6,046 nt of DNA, taken from NCBI GenBank assembly GCA_005116795.1, contig SWDL01000116.1:1-6046 (forward strand), written 5' to 3'. The position numbers and the translations under genes were made by a program. The DNA comes from Nitrospira sp. (GTDB lineage: Bacteria > Nitrospirota > Nitrospiria > Nitrospirales > Nitrospiraceae). Shown piece by piece: positions 1 to 5,009 of this stretch (the stretch's first letter is position 1; the number at the start of each line of letters is the position of its first letter). The notes below the pieces were generated by a model, which worked only from the letters and a program-made list of their open reading frames with translations, was not told where the DNA came from and ran no database searches.

Positions 1-330
1 CGATCCGCCTGCGGCCGCCGCGACGATCGAGGCCCCTACGGCAGCGTGAAACGTGCCCTGCTTCCCGGCGTAGCTGGGGAGATCTACCAAGGACTCTCGG
101 CGTTGAACCGGGAGCGGGGCCACATACTCACGGGCCGCCGACGTCAAGGCCGCCAATTCGGTCACTGATTCCGTCTTGAGACGCAGGGCCATGAGGAAGG
201 CTCCGATCTGAGCCGGCGTCGCCTGGCCCTCGATCATCGCGCGCATGGCCTGCTTGGCCTCTTCCCAGGTCAGGTCTTTCGAGGTTTTGGGACCGTTCCC
301 GACTTTGGAAATCAAGGCCTGCATGGTCAT
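1..330 (-). CDS. TrpD-like glycosyltransferase family 3 protein, N-terminal part (runs off the window)
   Basis: The reading frame starts at the ATG at 330-328 and stays open for 110 codons to the window edge, so the 3' part is missing. Residues about 18-75 look like the helical N-terminal domain of anthranilate phosphoribosyltransferase and relatives (LTWEEAKQAMRAMIEG, then ATPAQIGAFLMALRLKTES). The next segment should hold the PRPP-binding GTGGD loop of true TrpD, but residues 82-91 read VDLPSYAGKQ, followed by an Ala-rich helix (residues 96-108). This is closer to the TrpD2/YbiB-type branch, whose members are not tryptophan enzymes, so I do not assign trpD. The start overlaps the cysH stop as ATGA, which implies translational coupling; no strong Shine-Dalgarno is visible, and a second ATG two codons later is possible. 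Its role beside sulfate-reduction genes is unknown. Family placement is fairly sure; function is not. Confidence 0.75.
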   Translation of the reverse strand, partial: MTMQALISKVGNGPKTSKDLTWEEAKQAMRAMIEGQATPAQIGAFLMALRLKTESVTELAALTSAAREYVAPLPVQRRESLVDLPSYAGKQGTFHAAVGASIVAAAAGGS

Positions 331-1061
331 GTGTGCAACCCGCATTCGGTCTTGGAAAAATTGTTCCACCGGCCCGACCGGGGATCCTCACCCGGCATGA
401 CGGGGGCCGTGCAATGGGTACAGCCGATGCTCGGGTAATGCTGATCGTGGAGAGGATTGTACGGGACCTCGTGGAGCTTGATGTAGGTCCAGACATCCGT
501 CCAGGTCCACTTGGCCAGCGGGTTGACCTTCACGAGTTGGAACTTGTGGTCCCATTCGACGAGCCCCGCAGTGGCCCTGGTGGGCGACTGGTCCCGGCGA
601 ATTCCTGTCACCCAGGCCGCACAGCCGCTCAGCACACGGGTCAGGGGCTCGACCTTTCGAAGCGCGCAGCAACGATCAGGCTCACGCGTCCACAGGGCCT
701 CTCCGTGTTCAGCGGCTTGCTCGACCGGGGTCAAGGTCGATTTCATCTGGATGACTTGCTCGGCCGGCAAGCGATAATGGGCGATGAGGCGGTCCCGCGT
801 CTCGTAGGTTTCGGGAAAGAGGAACTCCGTATCCAGATAAAACAGCGGCACCGCGGGATTGATACGGTGGATCATGTCGAGCAATACGACATCCTCCGCG
901 CCGAAACTGCAGGCCAGCACGATCTTCGGGTAATAGTGTCCGATCGCATAGGCCACCACGTCCTGGGGCGACCTGTTCTCAAGCGACGCGCTGAGAGCCT
1001 TCAGCGCGTCTGGTGTCGGGTTGACCGACGCATGGTGGATGGTGGATGGTGGATGGCTCAT
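327..1061 (-). CDS. cysH: Assimilatory adenylylsulfate (APS) reductase, [4Fe-4S] type
   Basis: This cytoplasmic enzyme reduces APS to sulfite and AMP using thioredoxin (family knowledge). The 244-residue length is normal. The nucleotide-binding loop SFGAEDVVLLD lies at residues 52-62. The paired cysteines C131-C132 and the CxxC at C214/C217 are the [4Fe-4S] ligands that mark APS reductases and are absent from PAPS reductases of the E. coli type. The C-terminal KTECGLH carries the catalytic Cys240 that forms the S-sulfo intermediate. All key residues are present. The ATG at 1061 has only a weak purine-rich stretch about 11 nt upstream. Residues 3-10 are encoded by a 7-bp tandem repeat, so the true N-terminus is less certain than the rest. 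The gene lies 67 bp after the sulfite reductase that would use its product and overlaps the next gene by 4 bp, so it is probably co-transcribed with both. Confidence 0.93.
   Translation of the reverse strand: MSHPPSTIHHASVNPTPDALKALSASLENRSPQDVVAYAIGHYYPKIVLACSFGAEDVVLLDMIHRINPAVPLFYLDTEFLFPETYETRDRLIAHYRLPAEQVIQMKSTLTPVEQAAEHGEALWTREPDRCCALRKVEPLTRVLSGCAAWVTGIRRDQSPTRATAGLVEWDHKFQLVKVNPLAKWTWTDVWTYIKLHEVPYNPLHDQHYPSIGCTHCTAPVMPGEDPRSGRWNNFSKTECGLHT
1032..1056. repeat. 7-bp tandem repeat (about 3.6 copies) at the cysH 5' end
   Basis: On the plus strand the unit ATGGTGG occurs three times without a mismatch, followed by a partial ATGG. On the cysH strand it reads CATCCAC and encodes HPPSTIHH just after the start. 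Seven is not a multiple of three, so gain or loss of a unit would shift the cysH frame. Related degenerate CAT/ACC-rich sequence continues in the spacer up to about 1138. Confidence 0.9.
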
Positions 1062-1093
1062 GACGAGGACGGCTTCTCTTCTTCATCCCCCAT
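1046..1093 (-). promoter_or_regulatory. Possible mRNA hairpin enclosing the cysH start codon
   Basis: In the cysH transcript, AUGGGGGAUG (1093-1084) can pair with CAUCCACCAU (1055-1046) at 9 of 10 positions. The loop of about 28 nt would contain the weak ribosome-binding region and the AUG at 1061. Because the second arm is repeated every 7 nt, the first arm could also pair with the copies at 1039-1048 or 1032-1041. The pairing is visible in the sequence; any effect on translation is inference. Confidence 0.35.
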
Positions 1094-1128
1094 TAACCAT
1101 AACCATTTCTCATCAACCATACTAATCA

Positions 1129-3627
1129 TCACCCATCTACTTTTTCAACGAGCACCTTGAAGTGCTTGGCATCGGTATCCAACGCTTGCTCCAAGAGCAC
1201 CTTGTGCCCATCGTTCCGGAGACTCATGGGGACGTTCTTGATCGGCTCGCCGGCATCCAGCCAGACCTCCAGGCGCTCCCCTGTCTCCATCATCTCCAAG
1301 CGCAGTTTCGTTTTGACATAGTTCAACGGGCAGGCCACACCACGCAGGTCGTAGACCGGGGTTCCGGATGAGACAGGAGCGGCCGGTTGGGCTACGATCG
1401 ATGGCTCCGCTGCCGGCGCGGTAGTCTGGAACTCTTCCTCGACCGATTTGAGCTTGAGGTCCTTCCCCATCTGCTCGGTGGCGGCCTTGCAGGCCTCGAC
1501 AAATCCTCGAGCGAAGGCGATCTTGCTGTGGGCGAAGTCCGCGGTCGTATCCTTCGGACCCAAATCACCGATCTGTGCGCCGAGATTCCGGTAGCCGGTC
1601 GGGATGGTGCCTTTCGAGGCCAATCGCAGCTCGAACTCCTGAAACGTCTCGGCATCAGTGACGGGATCAAGGCCTTCGGTGACGAGGAGCGCTTTTGCCG
1701 CGGCTAGGACGGCTCGATAGGCCTTGTTCACGGACATGGCGTACTGGTGCTTGTCGGCCAGCAAGCGCGATTGATAGAGCTCCTGCTCCGCCTCAAGGAT
1801 GCGGTTGTCGATCATCTCCAAGGCGCCGCCGGCGCACTCGCCAGGACCCAGGTCTTCCAGCACAAACTCGGCCTCGCCCTCCCAGTCGTAATAGAACGAG
1901 GGGTCTTCCTCGAACGAGGGCACCAGGGTGTGGGGGATGAGTTCTTCCTTCAGCTTCGACTTGCCCACGCGTGCAATAAAGGCCGGAAGGCTCTCACCGG
2001 CCTTCCGATCGCGCCGATAGGCCGTGACGAGTTGGGACACCGCCGCCGGCACATTCTTGGCCGGCAGCTTGACCGTCATCTGACCGATCTTGGCCGTCCC
2101 GTTCACCTGCCCACCCAAGTGCAGTTCATAGTGGGGGGCGACATGGTCGCCGATCCGTTTGCCGACGCCATGCAAGCCGATGGTGGCGATGTGATGTTGG
2201 GCGCAGGAGTTATGGCAGCCGCTGATTTTGACGTCGACGCCCTCAAGGTCAGCCGGCACCCGTCCGGGAGGAAACACTTCCGCCAACGCCCGGGCCAGTC
2301 CTTTTGATGAGGTGATGCCGAGCCCGCAGGTATCCGTGCCCGGGCAGGCGATAATGTCTTCGACCCGCTCGGCTCCCGGTTCCGCCAATCCCTGGGCGGC
2401 GAGGTCCGCGTACAGTTCCGCCACACGCGTCTCGGGAATCCATCGAATGATGAGATTCTGATTGATCGTGGTCCGGAGATTGCCGTTGGAATAGCGTTCG
2501 GCCACATCGGCGACCACCATCATCTGGTCGCTCGTGAGATCTCCCAGGGGCAGTTTGAGCAACACGGAAGCGTAGCCCGGTTGCTTTTGCGGCAACACGT
2601 TCGTGCGTGTCCACATAGCGAAGGGTGTCTCAACCGAGCCGCCGTTGCCCTGGGCGTTGCCATGCCCATTTCCATGTTCGTTGCCGGTGCGACCCGTGAT
2701 CTTGGTCGGCAGGATGAGCGGGACCGGTTCGTCGCGATAGGACAACAGCGCCAGGGGTGTCCGGTCGGGTGTGGTTCCGTGGAGGCTCGCATAGGCCTGC
2801 TCCCAGCGACGGACGAATTCCGGGAAGCCCAGCTTCTCGATCACAAACTTCATGCGGGCCTTGTTCCGATTCTTCCGGTTTCCCAGTGTGTCGAACACCT
2901 TGATGACGGCTTCAATGGTCGGGATCAGATCGTCCATGGGCACGAACTCCCGCAGGACCTGCGCGACCCGTGGCGCAGAGCCTAACCCACCGCCGACCGA
3001 CATCCGGAAGCCGATCTGTCCGTCTTCTCGCGTGGCCGCCAACAGGCCGATGTCGTGGATGGGGGTCAAGGCGCAGTCGTGCCGGCACCCGGAAAAGGCA
3101 ATCTTGAACTTGCGCGGCAAGCTCTGATTCAAAGGATTCCGGAGAAGGTGCAGCGCGACCGTCTTGGCATAGGGGGTCACGTCGAAGACCTCGCCCCGGC
3201 AGACCCCCGCCAGATGACAGGCCGTTACGTTGCGGACGGTATTGGCGCAGGCCTCACGGGTGGTGAGCCCGACTTCAGCGAGTCCTCGCAGGACGGTTCC
3301 GACGTCGGGCAAGCGAACAAAATGAAGCTGAATGTCCTGCCTCGTCGTGACGTGTCCGACTCCTGTGGCATACCGATCGGCGAGTTCCGCGACGCGGCGC
3401 AATTGGTCGGCCGAAAGGCCGCCGAACGGGATCTTGATCCGGACCATGTTGACACCCGGCTGCCGCTGGCCATAAATCCCGTGCTGCAGACGGAACGGCT
3501 TGAAGATGTCGACGGAGACCTCTCCAGCCTGAAGGCGGGAGACTTCACCTTCGAAGGTCTCGATCTCCTCCATGATCGCCGGCGGGACAGGTTGTGTCTG
3601 AATAGCAAGGGCATCCAAGGTCTTCAT
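1129..3627 (-). CDS. Siroheme [4Fe-4S] sulfite reductase fused to HEPN-like and TusA-like domains
   Basis: Predicted to reduce sulfite to sulfide with six electrons in the cytoplasm; nitrite is a possible alternative substrate. I start at ATG 3627 (832 aa) because GGAGAG lies 6 nt upstream; an in-frame GTG at 3675 would add 16 unrelated residues. Residues about 30-300 and 335-570 are the two halves of the nitrite/sulfite reductase fold. R96, R132, K173 and K175 (in TTRQD, VRNV and PRKFK) match the four substrate-binding basic residues of E. coli SiR. The usual cluster ligands are C428, C434, C471 and C475, but the first half also has a full set: C137, C143, C181, C185. A Gly/Asn/His-rich linker (about 311-331) joins the halves. 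Residues about 605-725 are helical and HEPN-like, and 757-828 are TusA-like with Cys766 in ACPLNYVKTKL. It is followed 67 bp later by cysH, which favours sulfite as substrate. Confidence 0.88.
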   Translation of the reverse strand: MKTLDALAIQTQPVPPAIMEEIETFEGEVSRLQAGEVSVDIFKPFRLQHGIYGQRQPGVNMVRIKIPFGGLSADQLRRVAELADRYATGVGHVTTRQDIQLHFVRLPDVGTVLRGLAEVGLTTREACANTVRNVTACHLAGVCRGEVFDVTPYAKTVALHLLRNPLNQSLPRKFKIAFSGCRHDCALTPIHDIGLLAATREDGQIGFRMSVGGGLGSAPRVAQVLREFVPMDDLIPTIEAVIKVFDTLGNRKNRNKARMKFVIEKLGFPEFVRRWEQAYASLHGTTPDRTPLALLSYRDEPVPLILPTKITGRTGNEHGNGHGNAQGNGGSVETPFAMWTRTNVLPQKQPGYASVLLKLPLGDLTSDQMMVVADVAERYSNGNLRTTINQNLIIRWIPETRVAELYADLAAQGLAEPGAERVEDIIACPGTDTCGLGITSSKGLARALAEVFPPGRVPADLEGVDVKISGCHNSCAQHHIATIGLHGVGKRIGDHVAPHYELHLGGQVNGTAKIGQMTVKLPAKNVPAAVSQLVTAYRRDRKAGESLPAFIARVGKSKLKEELIPHTLVPSFEEDPSFYYDWEGEAEFVLEDLGPGECAGGALEMIDNRILEAEQELYQSRLLADKHQYAMSVNKAYRAVLAAAKALLVTEGLDPVTDAETFQEFELRLASKGTIPTGYRNLGAQIGDLGPKDTTADFAHSKIAFARGFVEACKAATEQMGKDLKLKSVEEEFQTTAPAAEPSIVAQPAAPVSSGTPVYDLRGVACPLNYVKTKLRLEMMETGERLEVWLDAGEPIKNVPMSLRNDGHKVLLEQALDTDAKHFKVLVEKVDG

Positions 3628-3733
3628 AGGATTCTCTCCATAAAAGAACGGAACGCGTATGCCTGGCGGTCTCACCCACCCGCGAAGACGTGGCCACGGC
3701 CTATCGTCCGGTCTCCTCAGGGCGATTCATGAG
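3628..3733 (-). other. Leader between the Rrf2 gene and sulfite reductase, with a 10-bp palindrome
   Basis: This 106-bp spacer contains the perfect palindrome CGTGGCCACG (3689-3698) and two copies of CGGTCTC on the plus strand (3667-3673 and 3709-3715), spaced 42 bp apart, about four helical turns. It also holds a nine-residue ATG ORF (3730-3701) without cysteine codons or a visible Shine-Dalgarno. I see no clear promoter, no terminator with a U-tract and no riboswitch I recognise. It may be an internal operator or a processed leader. Confidence 0.3.
3634..3639 (-). promoter_or_regulatory. Shine-Dalgarno site that decides the sulfite reductase start
   Basis: GGAGAG on the minus strand sits 6 nt upstream of ATG 3627-3625. 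This is why the later ATG is preferred over the in-frame GTG at 3675. The residues between the two starts resemble no part of the reductase family. Confidence 0.8.
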
Positions 3734-4186
3734 CTAAATGTGATACATCAACCCGTGCCCGGTTTGGAGTTGGCGGTGCCGGGCCGCGAGGTCCTTTAGG
3801 GTGACCGCGCTCAAGACTTCGAGTTCCGCCTGCCGAACACGGTCCCACACTTCGGTCAGCAGCGTGTCCGGTCTACACATACCCCTGGGACGTGCGCTTC
3901 GTTGGGATCCCGGCGAGCGGGCCTGCAATGGCCCGTCCAGCGCTTCGACAATGGCCGCAAGGGAGATGTCCGAGGGAGCCTTGCTCAAGGTGTAGCCGCC
4001 CTGGGCCCCGCGAAGACTTTGGACGAAGCCGGCCTTCTTCATCGCATTCAGGACCTGCTCAAGAAACCGAGCCGGGATCGATTGTCGAGACGCGATCGAC
4101 TTGGCACGCACCGGCTCAGGTCCATCACTGAGCGCGAGATCAAGGGCGGCGAGCACAGCATACGTGGCTTTCAGTGACACACGCAT
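3734..4186 (-). CDS. Rrf2-family winged-helix transcriptional regulator
   Basis: A 150-residue DNA-binding protein of the Rrf2 family (IscR, CymR, NsrR). The N-terminal MRVSLKATYAVLAALDLAL, the recognition region around residues 26-50 (AKSIASRQSIPARFLEQVLN) and the wing motif RGAQGGYTL (59-67) followed by DISLAAIVEALDG are typical. The frame could begin at TTG 4189, but ATG 4186 gives the normal family N-terminus. IscR and NsrR bind an Fe-S cluster with three cysteines in the region after residue 90; here there is a single cysteine, Cys104. A three-cysteine cluster of that kind is therefore unlikely, and sensing may be more like CymR, which controls cysteine metabolism through a partner protein. 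As first gene before sulfite reductase and cysH, it most likely controls the sulfur operon and itself. Family is sure; target and signal are inferred. Confidence 0.92.
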   Translation of the reverse strand: MRVSLKATYAVLAALDLALSDGPEPVRAKSIASRQSIPARFLEQVLNAMKKAGFVQSLRGAQGGYTLSKAPSDISLAAIVEALDGPLQARSPGSQRSARPRGMCRPDTLLTEVWDRVRQAELEVLSAVTLKDLAARHRQLQTGHGLMYHI

Positions 4187-4199
4187 CAAAGTACCACTA

Positions 4200-4211
4200 T
4201 TCCGATCGGAA
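4200..4211. promoter_or_regulatory. 12-bp perfect palindrome in the Rrf2 5' untranslated region
   Basis: TTCCGATCGGAA is fully self-complementary and ends 13 bp before the Rrf2 ATG, just downstream of the predicted transcription start. It could be a second operator. The flanking bases do not extend the symmetry. Confidence 0.45.
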
Positions 4212-4225
4212 ATGAAATTATTTTT

Positions 4226-4255
4226 AGTCTATGAGTATTTACTCCGTAATGTCAA
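4226..4255 (-). promoter_or_regulatory. Sigma-70-type promoter of the Rrf2-sulfite reductase-cysH operon
   Basis: The minus strand has a perfect -35 TTGACA (4255-4250), an 18-bp spacer and TAGACT (4231-4226) as -10, four of six matches to TATAAT. Transcription would start near 4219-4217, leaving about 30 nt before the Rrf2 ATG. The surrounding DNA is AT-rich, about one third GC at 4201-4260 by hand count. Confidence 0.65.
4233..4244. promoter_or_regulatory. Dyad between -35 and -10, candidate operator
   Basis: GAGTA-TT-TACTC is an inverted repeat with perfect 5-bp arms lying wholly in the spacer of the predicted promoter. A repressor bound here would block RNA polymerase. The adjacent Rrf2 protein is the natural candidate, but I do not recognise a published Rrf2 motif in it. 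Confidence 0.45.
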
Positions 4256-4301
4256 GTCGAAAGAATGGCTTAGGTACCATAATTGCGAGGTTTAGGTATA
4301 G

Positions 4302-4375
4302 AAGCACTTGGCTCAGATTTCGCCTGGCAACAGCAGTCTGGATGAAATTACGACACCTCAATAATCTAAGTGCTT
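4302..4375. repeat. Long-range inverted repeat, possible structured RNA
   Basis: AAGCACTT (4302-4309) is the exact reverse complement of AAGTGCTT (4368-4375). In RNA, one G-U and one G-C pair (4310-4311 with 4366-4367) would extend the stem to 10 bp. A weak sigma-54-like match (GG 4273-4274, N10, GC 4285-4286, with TTGC) lies just upstream on the plus strand. I see no terminator with a U-tract after it. Confidence 0.3.
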
Positions 4376-4736
4376 GATTTACATGAATGAACTTGAAAAA
4401 TATTCTGTCATGGCTGCAGAACGGACCCTCGTCCGGCTTTGGCGCAGCGGATACTACTCTTGGATGTGTTTCTCTTCAGCACTGCACTCAATTGCCTACG
4501 GTTCAGCACCTATGGCTGTGGGTCTTCGTCTGAACTTCTAGAGTTGATGAGTTGTTGGGAAAGACGGCTTGCTTGGACGAGGCACCGATGGCCCGAAGCC
4601 CGCAATTTCTTGAGAACATCTTTCAGACGGGGAGGTCTTGAGACATGAGAAAGCGACAGAGAAGATCACCATGGGCGACCCATTCTTGCCCTGGGGAGTA
4701 TTCGCGTTGTCATGCAAACGTGAGTTTGGCTGGATC

Positions 4737-4773
4737 AAATTCCATACAGTTGCCAAGTTCCGACGTGGAATTT
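4737..4773. repeat. Inverted repeat with 8-bp arms, possible upstream activator site
   Basis: AAATTCCA (4737-4744) and TGGAATTT (4766-4773) are exact reverse complements separated by 21 bp. The dyad lies about 170 bp upstream of the sigma-54-type promoter at 4941-4956, a distance typical of enhancer sites for sigma-54 activators. It could instead be an RNA hairpin or chance. Confidence 0.35.
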
Positions 4774-4940
4774 TCGAGCGGCCTCATGAAATGGGGAAAG
4801 CGACTCCAGATCCTCCTCGGCTTGATGATCGGTCGATGAACGAGCTCACACGCATCTTCTCAAATATCGTCTATATGTGTGACGCCCAACTATCTCCGAC
4901 TCGTGCAGCCGGAAGAATGCTCGATCTGCACTCGTGGGGA

Positions 4941-4956
4941 TGGCATTGCCGTTGCA
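4941..4956 (+). promoter_or_regulatory. Sigma-54 (-24/-12) promoter of the Fis-like regulator gene
   Basis: TGGCATTGCCGTTGCA has the invariant GG (4942-4943) and GC (4954-4955) separated by 10 bp. It matches the consensus TGGCACG-N4-TTGCA except for two Ts in place of CG. Transcription would start near 4967, about 43 nt before the ATG at 5010. GG-N10-GC alone is common by chance here; the full TGGCA and TTGCA blocks are not. Confidence 0.6.
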
Positions 4957-5009
4957 GGTTGCAATGATCCGGTCTAGGGAGATTTCTGATTGACAGGATT
5001 GACGCCTTC

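Larger units (their letters stand above)
4256..4940. other. Roughly 685-bp region without a convincing gene
   Basis: No frame here gives a protein I recognise, and overlapping short frames on both strands have no consistent codon bias. The left end (to about 4420) is AT-rich, about 40% GC by hand count; the right end is nearer to the average. It contains the inverted repeats at 4302-4375 and 4737-4773, a direct repeat of TCTTGAGA at 4608 and 4636, a small hairpin ATGGG-CGA-CCCAT at 4671-4683, and a 64-codon ATG frame at 4645-4839 preceded by GGGGAGG at 9 nt. It separates the minus-strand sulfur operon from the plus-strand regulator genes and may hold regulatory sites, a small RNA or gene remnants. 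Confidence 0.6.

Noticed and set aside
333..1160. Long plus-strand open frame of 275 codons antisense to cysH
   Set aside because: It is the shadow of cysH; the minus-strand product has every catalytic and cluster residue of APS reductase, while this frame encodes nothing recognisable.
1747..2307. Plus-strand open frames inside the sulfite reductase gene (also near 2581-2985 and 3055-3732)
   Set aside because: High-GC antisense shadows of a gene with clear family motifs over its full length.
3628..3675. GTG start at 3675 for sulfite reductase
   Set aside because: The added 16 residues match nothing in the family, and the Shine-Dalgarno GGAGAG is placed for the ATG at 3627.
3701..3730. Nine-residue leader peptide as a cysteine attenuator
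   Set aside because: No cysteine or methionine run, no visible Shine-Dalgarno, and no terminator/antiterminator pair after it.
4309..4323. A further GG-N10-GC match as a sigma-54 promoter
   Set aside because: Lacks TTGC and the A of TGGCA; GG-N10-GC alone occurs several times in this stretch by chance.
4422..4440. CGGAC-CCTC-GTCCG hairpin as a terminator
   Set aside because: Only a 5-bp stem, followed by GCTTTGG rather than a T-run.
4439..4648. Plus-strand 69-codon frame and minus-strand 72-codon frame (4538-4756) as genes
   Set aside because: Overlapping frames without Shine-Dalgarno, codon bias or recognisable motifs.
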